From positions 1-15,103 of the forward strand of contig CALLIO010000043.1 in NCBI GenBank assembly GCA_938009055.1: a stretch of DNA of 15,103 nt. The letters are read 5' to 3'. Below, piece after piece: positions 1 to 7,517 of this stretch; position 1 is the first letter of the stretch, and each line of letters starts with the position of its first letter. The notes under the pieces were generated by a model. It saw only the letters and a list, made by a program, of their open reading frames with translations, did no database searches and was not told the origin of the DNA. The translations under genes and the position numbers were made by a program. This DNA comes from an uncultured Altererythrobacter sp. (GTDB lineage Bacteria > Pseudomonadota > Alphaproteobacteria > Sphingomonadales > Sphingomonadaceae).

Positions 1-57
1 GGCAATTTCGCCATTGCCTATGCTCGCGAAAAAGGGAGAGGCACGCCGTATGACTGA
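1..57 (+). CDS. C-terminal tail of a possible upstream gene (partial)
   Basis: Frame 1 is open from the first base of the window and ends at a TGA at 55-57, giving an 18-residue tail ending in GRGTPYD. The stop overlaps the start codon of the next gene by 8 bases (ATGACTGA), the same coupling arrangement seen at pstC/pstA in this window. That overlap is the main reason to believe it is a real gene end. The tail is too short to assign a family, and an open stretch of 18 codons can occur by chance. Confidence 0.35.
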   Translation, partial: GNFAIAYAREKGRGTPYD

Positions 58-1096
58 AACAATCCTGGAGCCGGATCTACCGATTATCGATCCGCATCAT
101 CACTTGTGGGATTTGCGGCCGATGCTGCCGATGTTTCCAGAGCCGCGCCACCGTTTCCTCGAAACGCTGGTTCCTGTCGCGCACTATACTTTCGACCAAT
201 ACAACGCCGAAATTGCCGCAAGCGGGCACAATGTCATCGGCTCTGTCTTTATGGAATGCGGCGCGTTCTACAACGCCAGCTATGGCGAGGCGCTCAAACC
301 CCTTGGCGAGGTGGAATATGTGAACGGGGTCGCCGCCCAATCCGCCAGCGGACTCTATGGGGATGCCCGATTGTGTGAAGGCATTGTCGGCCATGCTGAT
401 CTGACCCAAGGGGCTGCCGCTGGCGAGGTGTTGGACGGGCTGCAGGCCGCCGCCCCTAACCGTTTCAAAGGTATCCGCCATCAGGGTGCATGGGACGCTG
501 ATCCCGAAGTGCTTGGACCTCCCTTCCACGCGCCGCCGCAGCTCTACCGCGACGCCACATTCCGCGAAGGCTTTGCCGAATTGGGCAAGCGAGGATTGAG
601 CTTTGATGCGTGGATTCTCGAACCACAAATCAGCGATGTGACCGATCTTGCGCGCGCCTTCCCCGATACCCCGATCTGCCTTGACCATTGCGGAACCCCG
701 CTTGGGAATGCCAGCTATGCTGGCAAGTTGGAGGAACGCTTTGGCATCTGGCGCGATGCGATGAAAGAATTGGCGCAATGCGAGAATGTGTTCGTCAAAT
801 TGGGTGGCCTTGCCATGCACAATTGCGCTTTGCCCGAAAAAGGCCCCGCTGCTGGCGTTGGCTCTGAAACACTGGCCCAACTGTGGCGCCCATACATCGA
901 GACTTGCATCGAGGCGTTTGGAACGCAGCGCGCGATGTTTGAAAGCAATTATCCCGTCGACCGGTGGGGCGCGACTTATCCCGTACTGTGGAACGCCTTT
1001 AAACGCATCACATCGGATGCAAGCGCGGACGAGAAAGCTGCGCTTTATGCAGGCAACGCAGCGCGGTTTTACCGGATTGAACATCTGCTCGCATGA
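50..1096 (+). CDS. Amidohydrolase family protein (TIM-barrel metal-dependent hydrolase, COG3618 type)
   Basis: The protein has 348 residues. The ATG at 50 is chosen over an upstream in-frame TTG at 14 because a GGGAGAG ribosome-binding site lies about 9 bases before it. The N-terminal IIDPHHHLW (residues 12-20) supplies the HxH metal ligands of the amidohydrolase superfamily. LDHCG (211-215) gives a further His on a core strand. FESNYPVDR (297-305) matches the late 'F.S.P.D' segment that carries the active-site Asp in PF04909 proteins. Length and motif order fit the group containing lactonases and 2-pyrone-4,6-dicarboxylate hydrolase-like enzymes, so the likely reaction is hydrolysis of a lactone or related ring in the cytoplasm. 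The substrate cannot be told from sequence. A flavin-dependent oxygenase follows 113 bases downstream on the same strand, which may indicate a shared catabolic role, but that is inference. Confidence 0.85.
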   Translation: MTETILEPDLPIIDPHHHLWDLRPMLPMFPEPRHRFLETLVPVAHYTFDQYNAEIAASGHNVIGSVFMECGAFYNASYGEALKPLGEVEYVNGVAAQSASGLYGDARLCEGIVGHADLTQGAAAGEVLDGLQAAAPNRFKGIRHQGAWDADPEVLGPPFHAPPQLYRDATFREGFAELGKRGLSFDAWILEPQISDVTDLARAFPDTPICLDHCGTPLGNASYAGKLEERFGIWRDAMKELAQCENVFVKLGGLAMHNCALPEKGPAAGVGSETLAQLWRPYIETCIEAFGTQRAMFESNYPVDRWGATYPVLWNAFKRITSDASADEKAALYAGNAARFYRIEHLLA

Positions 1097-1209
1097 GTGT
1101 GACGCTACGGCATGCTTGTGCGGCGCAAATCCTGTCAAAATCACCGCTCGACAGGCGGCTAGAGGCTGGATAGGCCGCGATTGAACTTGCTATTCTTCAG
1201 GAGTTTTTG

Positions 1210-2196
1210 ATGAGCTTGCCCGCCCCGTTTGACCGTCTGCGCCTTCCCCTAATCGGTTCGCCCCTGTTCATTGTCTCAGGGCCCGAATTGGTAATCGCGC
1301 AGTGTAAGGCCGGGATTATCGGCAGCTTTCCTGCACTCAACGCCCGTCCGCAAACTTTGCTCGATGAATGGCTGCACCAGATCACTGAAGAGCTTGCCAA
1401 GCACAATCGCGAGAACCCTGACAATCCCGCCGCGCCCTTTGCCGTGAACCAGATCGTCCACAAGTCCAACGATCGTGTGATGGCCGACATGGCAACTTGC
1501 GAAAAATGGCAAGTGCCGATGATCATCACTTCGCTGGGTGCGCGCACAGAAATCTTCGAGGCAGTGCGCAATTGGGGCGGCATCACCATGCATGATGTGA
1601 TCAACAACCGCTTTGCCAACAAGGCGATTGAAAAGGGGGCCGACGGGCTCATCCCTGTGGCAGCGGGAGCAGGCGGCCATGCTGGCGCGCTCTCCCCCTT
1701 CGCTTTGATGCAGGAAATCCGGGAGTGGTTCGATGGTCTGGTCGCGCTTTCCGGCTCGATTGCAAACGGCGCATCCATCCTCTCTGCCCAAGCGATGGGA
1801 GCAGACTTTGGCTATGCCGGAAGCGCCTTTATCGCGACCGAAGAAGCCAATGCCGACCAGGGGTATAAGCAAGGTATCGTCGATGGCAGCGCGGACGGCA
1901 TTGTCTACACCAACCTGTTCACCGGCGTGCATGGCAATTATCTGCGTTCTTCGATCGAAAATGCGGGCCTTGATCCCGATGATCTGCCGACCAGCGATCC
2001 ATCGAAGATGAACTTTGGCAGCGGCGGCAATACCAAGGCCAAGGCATGGAAAGACATCTGGGGCTCAGGCCAAGGCGTGGGCGCGGTGAAATCAGTCGGC
2101 ACTGTGGAGGATATGGTCGCTCGCTTTGAACGCGAATACCATGCCGCCAAGGCTCAGCTCGAGGATAAATCTGGCTACAAATCCTGGCGCAGCTAA
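1210..2196 (+). CDS. Nitronate monooxygenase-like flavoprotein (2-nitropropane dioxygenase family)
   Basis: The protein has 328 residues, starting at the ATG at 1210, which has AGGAG at 1199-1203 with a 6-base gap. A TTG directly upstream is ignored. The fold is a TIM barrel that binds FMN. Visible signatures are the N-terminal PLIGSPLFIVSGPELV (about residues 13-28), a mid-protein AAGAGGHAGA (151-160) whose His157 aligns with the catalytic-base His of the family, and SGSIANGASILSAQAMGADF (181-200), the usual phosphate-binding half-barrel. Enzymes of this class oxidise alkyl nitronates with O2. Many relatives have other or unknown substrates, so only the family is certain. It is convergent with the AHH nuclease gene, with only 8 bases between stop codons and no visible hairpin terminator. 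Confidence 0.9.
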   Translation: MSLPAPFDRLRLPLIGSPLFIVSGPELVIAQCKAGIIGSFPALNARPQTLLDEWLHQITEELAKHNRENPDNPAAPFAVNQIVHKSNDRVMADMATCEKWQVPMIITSLGARTEIFEAVRNWGGITMHDVINNRFANKAIEKGADGLIPVAAGAGGHAGALSPFALMQEIREWFDGLVALSGSIANGASILSAQAMGADFGYAGSAFIATEEANADQGYKQGIVDGSADGIVYTNLFTGVHGNYLRSSIENAGLDPDDLPTSDPSKMNFGSGGNTKAKAWKDIWGSGQGVGAVKSVGTVEDMVARFEREYHAAKAQLEDKSGYKSWRS

Positions 2197-2204
2197 GGTC
2201 GCGG

Positions 2205-2741
2205 TCAAGTCGCGTCACAAAGCTCACCTGCCATTGCGTCGAGTTCGTCAAAGTCAAAGCCAGTTCCGACCGGGTCCTTGCGATTGAGGATCATCCGGCG
2301 CTGCTGATCAAGCAATCGCAGCCGCAGCGCCTTTTGCAACAAGGCCAGGCTCGCCAAGGCTTCGATAGCCGCTTGATCGGGGTTCTTGGCCTTATTCGCT
2401 GACCAATGGCTTTCGATCCGGCCCACCCGTGCGATGACAATATCGTTGTAATTCTTATGCGGCCCGCGATGCAGTGGCAGGCAAAGGCGGATTGCAGTTT
2501 CTTCGCGGCTTGGCAAAAGCATGCCGTTTGAGCGGAAGTCATCGAAGCGAACGTTCCTGCGCCCGATGGCGGCGAACATTGTTCCAAAGCAATTCTGGTT
2601 GAGAAGCTGGACAGGCAAAAGGTGGTGACGCTGCAATCCTGATTCATATTCGGGCGAACCAATGCGATTGATTGCACGGAAGGAAAGCGCGGGCCTAGCC
2701 ACACGCCCACCGACTGCCCCCGCACTCGCCCCCTTTTCCAC
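2205..2741 (-). CDS. AHH-motif nuclease of the HNH/ENDO VII superfamily
   Basis: The protein has 178 residues from a GTG at 2741; another in-frame GTG at 2702 would give 165. Neither has a well-spaced ribosome-binding site, so the start is uncertain. The motif LQRHHLLP (residues 36-43) matches the defining AHH-type His-His signature. It is followed by NGMLLP (72-77) and by LPLHRGPHKNYNDIV (88-102), with His91 and His95 as candidate catalytic or metal-binding residues. This order matches the AHH nuclease family (PF14412), known mainly as toxin tips of polymorphic secreted proteins. Here the domain stands alone: no signal peptide, repeats or trafficking domain is present, and the C-terminal 75 residues are helical and charged. 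It lies 6 bases downstream of the DUF4261-like gene and was probably co-transcribed with it. A housekeeping nucleic-acid role is as likely as toxicity. Confidence 0.75.
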   Translation of the reverse strand: MEKGASAGAVGGRVARPALSFRAINRIGSPEYESGLQRHHLLPVQLLNQNCFGTMFAAIGRRNVRFDDFRSNGMLLPSREETAIRLCLPLHRGPHKNYNDIVIARVGRIESHWSANKAKNPDQAAIEALASLALLQKALRLRLLDQQRRMILNRKDPVGTGFDFDELDAMAGELCDAT

Positions 2742-2747
2742 CCCTAG

Positions 2748-3647
2748 CTATTCGCTCCACACCCTGACGAAATTGCCATTGCGCGACGGGCGCAGGATCA
2801 AGCGCGTACCATCTGGGGCTGTGACCCGCTCGCTTTCATCAATACCGCCGACGAGAATGAGCTGGTTGACGAGCCGAATTCCGAGCCTCGTTGCTTCAAC
2901 GCGCTCTGCGGCCAGCGATGGTTCGATCCGCAATTCCTGCCCGATCAAATAATCGAGCCCCACGGATTGCAGCCCGCCATCGACCGTTTCGCGGAAAGAA
3001 GTCAGGCCAAGCGCTGGGAATGCGCCGCCATCAAGCCAGGCGGTCGAGATCGATTCGAAAAAGCGCCTTCCAATCACGCTTTGCGATGGGGGCCAGACCA
3101 CTGCCTCGATATCCTCAAACTCATGAACAAGATCTCGCGCGAGCGAGATGAGGCAGCGGATCACGGGCACAGTGTTGGCCCCTGCTATCAGATGTTCGCC
3201 CGGGATCAGCCGAACCGCCTCATACATTGCAAATGTGCGCGAATGATCGAAATCAAACCGATGATCGACCGTTGGAAGCTCAACCTCACCAGACGGCTTA
3301 AGCCCTTGTAAATCAAAGACCATCCCATCACGCAGGAGTTCGAGCCACACCAATTGCTCGGGCTTGCATTCGGTAAGTGACTGAGGAGCCGAACCGTCTT
3401 CTGTAAACTCAAGAGGAGGTTCTGCTTGCGGATCGTAGCTTACCTTGGCTGTAATATGCGAAGCGGCAAATCTATGGATGGCGCCGCGATCTGGCCGCTT
3501 GCCGCTGGCAAACAGTAAAAAGATCCCGTGATCGCTTTCCGGCCACTTATCTTGCTGAACATTGGAGGTAGCTATCGCAGATACTCGCTTTCCGTTTTGA
3601 ATTATATCACAGTTTACATGTTTTACTAGCGCACTGAAACCGACCAT
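2748..3647 (-). CDS. DUF4261-like protein of unknown function
   Basis: The protein has 299 residues from the ATG at 3647. A TTG five codons upstream at 3662 and a GTG at 3650 are alternatives, and none has a strong ribosome-binding site. It is probably coupled to the flavodoxin-fold gene, whose stop lies 18 bases upstream. It has no signal peptide and no clear membrane helix. The C-terminal half holds EAVVWPPSQSVIGRRFF (181-197), GAFPALGLTSFRE (208-220) and SVGLDYLIGQELRIEP (228-243). These resemble the 'YW..sgtvhspeFF' and 'tkGl..fG..Elei' blocks of DUF4261, a family of unknown function. The match is from memory and is moderate. The first 60 residues come from DNA that looks AT-richer than its surroundings, and that part may be less conserved. 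Adjacent to a nuclease gene it could be a partner or inhibitor, but nothing in the sequence shows this. Confidence 0.7.
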   Translation of the reverse strand: MVGFSALVKHVNCDIIQNGKRVSAIATSNVQQDKWPESDHGIFLLFASGKRPDRGAIHRFAASHITAKVSYDPQAEPPLEFTEDGSAPQSLTECKPEQLVWLELLRDGMVFDLQGLKPSGEVELPTVDHRFDFDHSRTFAMYEAVRLIPGEHLIAGANTVPVIRCLISLARDLVHEFEDIEAVVWPPSQSVIGRRFFESISTAWLDGGAFPALGLTSFRETVDGGLQSVGLDYLIGQELRIEPSLAAERVEATRLGIRLVNQLILVGGIDESERVTAPDGTRLILRPSRNGNFVRVWSE

Positions 3648-3665
3648 CACTGTGCGAAACAAGAA

Positions 3666-4151
3666 TTAAAAAACGCCTAGTTCCAAACCATTTGACAAAG
3701 CTGCTCCCAATTCTCCACAGATATTGAGGTTTTCTTGCTCCACCTTCTTCGTCGCTAGTATTTCCTCGGTCGTTTGCGCGGAGCAATTGACGATAATTGG
3801 CTCCGCCACCCGCTTAAGACGCCATCCCGTTGCAATCCGGTCGATCTGGCGCTGCGCGTTCTCTCCATCCGATCCGGCGGATATAATTGTGGCATAAGCT
3901 CGCCCCTCTATCTGGCCGAGCACAGGGTAGTAACAACGGTCAAACATCTCCTTCATCTCGCCGCTTAGTGCCGCCAAGTTCTCAGGACAAACAAACAGAT
4001 AGGCGTTGCTTCTTTGAATATGCTCAGGCTGAACTTCGCAAGCGCGCATAAGAGTTGCGGCCGCTCCAGCCCCGCCCGCCGCTGCTTTCGCCAAAGCCTC
4101 GCTTGCACCCGTGCGCGAATGCCATGCGATCAAGAGTGAGGGTTCCGTCAT
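3666..4151 (-). CDS. Flavodoxin-fold protein / NAD(P)H-dependent oxidoreductase-like
   Basis: The protein has 161 residues from the ATG at 4151. An in-frame TTG at 4202 and ATG at 4181 would add 17 or 10 residues. The ATG at 4151 is preferred because flavodoxin-fold proteins normally begin a few residues before the first strand, but GGAG abuts this ATG with no spacer, so the start is open. SLLIAWHSRTGAS (residues 5-17) is the first strand plus the FMN phosphate-binding loop. CPENLAALSGEMKEMFDRCYYP (55-76) and YATIISAGSDGENA (86-99) match the later flavin-contacting loops of this fold. The size fits a single flavodoxin-like domain in the cytoplasm. A role in electron transfer or quinone/thiol reduction is possible but not shown. 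It is the first gene of a three-gene minus-strand run and is divergent from recJ. Confidence 0.8.
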   Translation of the reverse strand: MTEPSLLIAWHSRTGASEALAKAAAGGAGAAATLMRACEVQPEHIQRSNAYLFVCPENLAALSGEMKEMFDRCYYPVLGQIEGRAYATIISAGSDGENAQRQIDRIATGWRLKRVAEPIIVNCSAQTTEEILATKKVEQENLNICGELGAALSNGLELGVF

Positions 4152-4174
4152 CTCCGATATCGCTATCACAGATG

Positions 4175-4203
4175 TTGGCATTTCGGGAGCCGCGCTGTTC
4201 AAA
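4175..4203 (+). promoter_or_regulatory. Possible recJ promoter
   Basis: TTGGCA (4175-4180) matches the -35 consensus in 5 of 6 bases. A 17-base spacer is followed by TTCAAA (4198-4203), a poor -10 with 3 of 6 matches. Transcription would begin about 4210, some 20 bases before the recJ ATG. It lies in the divergent region between recJ and the minus-strand flavodoxin gene. Chance matches of this quality are common. Confidence 0.25.
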
Positions 4204-4230
4204 CTTCACATTCTGCGATAGCTTAACGCA

Positions 4231-6018
4231 ATGAGCACAGGTTCTTTGACACATGTTCTGGGCGTTGAAAGCTCGCTATCGGGCAAAGCATGGCAATGGC
4301 GCGGCGGCAATATGGCGCTGGATGGCGATGCAATGTCGTTGGAGCGCGATATTCTCGCCCAATTGCTGATGACACGCGGCGTTGCGAGTGATGATATCAT
4401 CCGCCATGCTGCGCCTACCCTGCGCGACTTTCTGCCAGATCCCTCCGAATTTCGCGATATGGAAACCGCAGCGGAGCGCATAACGCAGGCAGTTCTCGCT
4501 GGCGAGACGATCACTGTTTACGGCGACTATGATGTCGATGGCGCAACCAGTGCTGCCTTGCTGGTCGAAGTGCTGCGCGCGCTGGGCAATGATGCGCAAT
4601 ATTACATCCCTGACCGATTGCTCGAAGGATATGGCCCCAGCGGCGAAGCGCTGGTCAGATTGGGCGAAGAAGGCTCCAGCCTGATCGTTACGGTTGATTG
4701 CGGCGCTATGGCGTTTGAGGCGCTTGAAGCAGCGCACAAAGCTGGCGTCGATGTGATCGTTGTCGATCACCACAAATGCGCGCCCGAACTTCCCAAAGCT
4801 GCTGCCTTGGTCAATCCCAACCGGCTTGATGAGAATGATATCGCCGCAGCGCATGGCCATTTGGCCGCCGTTGGTGTTGCATTTCTGCTGGCTATCGCTT
4901 TGGTTCGCACATTGCGCCAGCAAGCCTTCTTCGAAAGTCGCAAAGAGCCTGATCTGATGGCTCTGCTCGATCTGGTCGCCTTGGGGACTGTCGCGGATGT
5001 CGCCGCGCTCCACGGGCTGAACCGCGCATTCGTTGCCCAAGGGCTGAAGATTATGGCCCGGCGCGAGAGGACCGGCATGGCGGCGCTTATTGATGCAAGC
5101 AAGCTGAAGCGCGCTCCGCAATGCAGCGATCTCGGCTTTGCTCTGGGGCCGCGCATCAACGCCGGTGGGCGCGTGGGAGAGGCGACTCTGGGCGTGCGTC
5201 TCTTGACGAGCAATGACCCTGATGAAGCGCGCGAAATTGCCGAGCAGCTATCTAGCCTCAATGAAGATCGCCGCGCAATCGAGGCAGAGGTGCAATCAGC
5301 CGCTGAAGAGGCTCTGTCTAAGCAGCACAACAATTCGGTCCATGTGATTGCTGGCGAAGGCTGGCACCCCGGCGTGATCGGCATTGTTGCCGGACGGATC
5401 AAGGAAAAGACCGGCAAACCCTCGATCATCATTGCGCTCGATCCTTCTGATGGCACTGGCAAGGGGTCGGGCCGCTCGATCTCTGGCGTTGATCTGGGCG
5501 CAGCGATCATCGCCGCGCGTGAGCAGGATTTGCTGGTTGCCGGAGGCGGGCATGCGATGGCAGCAGGCCTGACCATCGCCACGGACAAAATCGCAGCCTT
5601 TGCCGAATTTCTGGAGGAAAGGCTGGCCCCAACTGTCGACAAAGCGCGTCTCAACCAATCGATGCAATTGGACCTTTCAACTGCACCCGGCGGCCTTACG
5701 CCCGAATTGGTGCGCACACTCGATCAGGCAGGACCCTATGGCGTGGGCTGGCCCGGACCACGCCTGGCGGTTGGACCAGTGCGCATCGTGAAGGCTGATA
5801 TTGTTGGCAAGGACCATCTGCGCGTGATCGCAGCAGGTGACGACGGTCGCTCGCTTAAAGCCATCGCGTTTCGCGCTGCAGAGACTGAAATGGCGCAAAC
5901 GCTCCTCCACCGCTCGCATGGTCGCCGTTTCCATCTCGCAGGGCGTGCAAAAATCGATGATTGGGGCCCGCGCGAGGCGGCAGAATTGCATTTAGAAGAC
6001 GCAGCTTTTGCCGATTGA
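4231..6018 (+). CDS. recJ: Single-stranded-DNA-specific 5'-3' exonuclease RecJ
   Basis: The protein has 595 residues, close to the 577 of E. coli RecJ. It degrades single-stranded DNA 5' to 3' in recombinational repair (RecF pathway), mismatch repair and processing of stalled forks. DHH-superfamily motifs are intact. YGDYDVDG (residues 97-104) and TVDCG (154-158) carry metal-binding Asp residues, VDHHK (178-182) is the DHH motif, and GGGHAMAAG (438-446) is the DHHA1 motif with His441. A C-terminal OB-like segment contains DQAGPYGVGWPGP (about 499-511). The ATG at 4231 has no strong ribosome-binding site. It is kept because residues 8-24 (HVLGVESSLSGKAWQWR) look like the usual RecJ N-terminus of alphaproteobacteria, which a later start would remove. 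The start is divergent from the minus-strand cluster, and the tRNA-Glu gene follows 63 bases after the stop. Confidence 0.97.
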   Translation: MSTGSLTHVLGVESSLSGKAWQWRGGNMALDGDAMSLERDILAQLLMTRGVASDDIIRHAAPTLRDFLPDPSEFRDMETAAERITQAVLAGETITVYGDYDVDGATSAALLVEVLRALGNDAQYYIPDRLLEGYGPSGEALVRLGEEGSSLIVTVDCGAMAFEALEAAHKAGVDVIVVDHHKCAPELPKAAALVNPNRLDENDIAAAHGHLAAVGVAFLLAIALVRTLRQQAFFESRKEPDLMALLDLVALGTVADVAALHGLNRAFVAQGLKIMARRERTGMAALIDASKLKRAPQCSDLGFALGPRINAGGRVGEATLGVRLLTSNDPDEAREIAEQLSSLNEDRRAIEAEVQSAAEEALSKQHNNSVHVIAGEGWHPGVIGIVAGRIKEKTGKPSIIIALDPSDGTGKGSGRSISGVDLGAAIIAAREQDLLVAGGGHAMAAGLTIATDKIAAFAEFLEERLAPTVDKARLNQSMQLDLSTAPGGLTPELVRTLDQAGPYGVGWPGPRLAVGPVRIVKADIVGKDHLRVIAAGDDGRSLKAIAFRAAETEMAQTLLHRSHGRRFHLAGRAKIDDWGPREAAELHLEDAAFAD

Positions 6019-6031
6019 TTGCAAGCAGGGG

Positions 6032-6060
6032 TTGACCGGTCTGATAACCCCGCTTAAAGG
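6032..6060 (+). promoter_or_regulatory. Possible promoter of the tRNA-Glu gene
   Basis: TTGACC (6032-6037, 5 of 6 matches to the -35 consensus) is followed after 17 bases by TAAAGG (6055-6060), a weak -10. The start would fall near 6067, giving a leader of about 15 bases before the mature tRNA at 6082. Location and spacing are right, but the -10 match is modest. Confidence 0.4.
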
Positions 6061-6066
6061 CGCGCT

Positions 6067-6080
6067 CTCGCTCTAGCGAG
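6067..6080. repeat. Short inverted repeat abutting the tRNA 5' end
   Basis: CTCGCT (6067-6072) and AGCGAG (6075-6080) form a perfect 6-base inverted repeat around CT. It ends 2 bases before the mature 5' end of tRNA-Glu, so in a transcript it would sit in the leader removed by RNase P. It could also be chance or a binding site. Confidence 0.4.
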
Positions 6081-6081
6081 T

Positions 6082-6156
6082 GGCCCCTTCGTCTAGCGGT
6101 TAGGACGCGGCCCTTTCACGGCTGAAACACGGGTTCGATTCCCGTAGGGGTCACCA
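6082..6156 (+). tRNA. tRNA-Glu (anticodon UUC)
   Basis: This is a 75-base gene with a full cloverleaf. The acceptor stem pairs 6082-6088 with 6146-6152, with one G-U at the second pair. The D arm contains AGCGGTTAG. The anticodon loop CTTTCAC (6113-6119) has TTC at 6115-6117, reading GAA and GAG. The T arm has GGTTCGATTCC, followed by discriminator A (6153) and genomically encoded CCA (6154-6156). It charges glutamate for translation and tetrapyrrole synthesis. It sits between recJ and phoR on the same strand. No downstream duplication of its 3' end is visible in the window that would point to an integrated element. Confidence 0.97.
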
Positions 6157-6252
6157 CCTTACTTCCCATCACAATTGTACCTATCGCGCTAATGCGCAGG
6201 CGAAGCAGCATTTCGCTTTCCTCGTCACGCGCATCTGATATGGGCGATTGCT

Positions 6253-7455
6253 ATGGAGAAAGCGCCCTATTTCCCAAGAGTCGGACTGCTCCTTGCGTTG
6301 GTGACTTCGTTCACCTTGCTCGGAGCAGGTGTCGATTTTCTCTTGATCGGCGTTGTCCTGCTGCTGTGGACTGGCTCGCTATTCCTCACTTTTGATCGCG
6401 CGCCTGAACCACCTGCCAAGAAAACCAAGCGCCCCTTCACCAGTGCCAATATGAAAGGCCTGATTGAGAGGGCATCGACTCCGCTTCTGATTACTGAACG
6501 CAACAAAATCGCGCAGGCCAATCGCACGGCGCGCACGATCTTGGGCAAACATATTGTCGGGCAGGATGTGCGTGTGGTCTTTCGCCAGCCAGAGGCAGTG
6601 GCGCTGATTGACAGCAATCACAACGGAACAGCCACTGTGCATGGTCTGGTTCGGCGCCGCGATATCTGGCAGATCAACCTCCAGACGATTGACGACGAGC
6701 TGACCGTGCTCGAGCTTATCAATAAGACGACAGAGGCCGACATCAGCCGCGCCCATACCGACTTTGTTGCCAATGCCAGCCATGAACTGCGCACCCCGCT
6801 CGCCTCAATCATTGGCTATGTCGAGACATTGAGCGAAGAGCCTGACAAGATTGATGCGCCCATTGCGGAGAAATTCCTCGGCACGATCAACCGTGAAGCA
6901 AGGCGATTGCAGAACCTCGTGAGCGATTTGATGTCACTTTCGCGGGTAGAGGCGGAAAAGCACGATCAACCGACCAAGCCGATTGATCTGATGGCCGCGG
7001 TCGAGCGCGCTGCGCGCGATGCGGCTGGGGTTGAAAATCAGGAGCGATTGATCCTGAACCTCGCGACCGATCTGTCGATCAGGGGCGATGCGCAACAAAT
7101 CGAGCAATTGGTTCGCAATCTTGTCGACAACGGCCTCAAATATGGGGCCGAGCATGCCGCCATTCTGGTCGAGCTTGAGCGATTGGAGAGCAATCAAGCG
7201 CGACTGGTCGTCACCAATCAGGGCGAAGGCATTGCGCCTGAGCATATCCCCCATCTCACCCGCCGGTTTTATCGCACTGATCCCGGTCGCAGCCGCGCTT
7301 CTGGCGGGACGGGCCTTGGCCTTGCGATTGTGAAGCATATCGTTGAGCGCCACCGCGGCCGGCTCAACATCACCAGCGAACAAGGTCAGGGGACACAAGT
7401 GTCGGCGACCTTCCCGCTGCTCACTGACAAGGTCGAGGCTTCTTCCGCCTCCTAA
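6253..7455 (+). CDS. phoR: Phosphate regulon sensor histidine kinase PhoR
   Basis: The protein has 400 residues. Two membrane helices in a tight hairpin (about 9-25 and 28-46) leave almost no periplasmic domain, as in known PhoR proteins, which sense through the Pst transporter and PhoU. A PAS-like domain spans about 67-155. The HisKA domain has the H box FVANASHELRTPLASIIGY (171-189) with phospho-acceptor His177. The ATPase domain has the N box NLVDNGLKY (289-297), G1 GEGI (324-327), F box RRFYR (337-341) and G2 GGTGLGLAIV (351-360). All catalytic elements are intact. It phosphorylates PhoB when phosphate is scarce and should act as a phosphatase when it is plentiful. The ATG at 6253 has only a weak ribosome-binding site. 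The identification as PhoR, not another kinase, rests on architecture plus the pst-phoU-phoB genes downstream. phoB lies at the far end of the locus, about 6.9 kb away. Confidence 0.92.
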   Translation: MEKAPYFPRVGLLLALVTSFTLLGAGVDFLLIGVVLLLWTGSLFLTFDRAPEPPAKKTKRPFTSANMKGLIERASTPLLITERNKIAQANRTARTILGKHIVGQDVRVVFRQPEAVALIDSNHNGTATVHGLVRRRDIWQINLQTIDDELTVLELINKTTEADISRAHTDFVANASHELRTPLASIIGYVETLSEEPDKIDAPIAEKFLGTINREARRLQNLVSDLMSLSRVEAEKHDQPTKPIDLMAAVERAARDAAGVENQERLILNLATDLSIRGDAQQIEQLVRNLVDNGLKYGAEHAAILVELERLESNQARLVVTNQGEGIAPEHIPHLTRRFYRTDPGRSRASGGTGLGLAIVKHIVERHRGRLNITSEQGQGTQVSATFPLLTDKVEASSAS

Positions 7456-7517
7456 ACCCTGCATTTGCGCAGAAATTGGGGCTTATCCACAGCTTGCCCA
7501 GCATCAACTGCGCTTTC

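Noticed and set aside
77..1144. A 355-codon minus-strand open frame opposite the amidohydrolase gene
   Set aside because: The plus-strand frame has metal-binding motifs and a ribosome-binding site. The antisense protein is rich in Arg, Cys and His with no recognisable family, as expected for a shadow in GC-rich DNA.
3692..3720. A perfect TTGACA on the plus strand near 3692
   Set aside because: No -10 element lies at 16-18 bases, and the site is antisense inside the flavodoxin-fold gene with no plus-strand gene to serve.
4276..5717. Long minus-strand open frames opposite recJ
   Set aside because: recJ shows every catalytic motif in frame. The antisense translations have no domain character and arise from codon bias.
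6082..6156. tRNA-Glu as an integration site for a mobile element
   Set aside because: No integrase gene and no repeated copy of the tRNA 3' end is visible downstream; the phosphate locus follows directly.
6186..6216. Small hairpins after tRNA-Glu (GCGC-TAAT-GCGC, and GCGAA with TTCGC)
   Set aside because: Stems are only 4 and 5 bases with no proper T tract, too weak to call a terminator.
6200..6252. A Pho box before phoR
   Set aside because: Only one GTCA-type core (near 6225) is present, without a partner at 11 bases.
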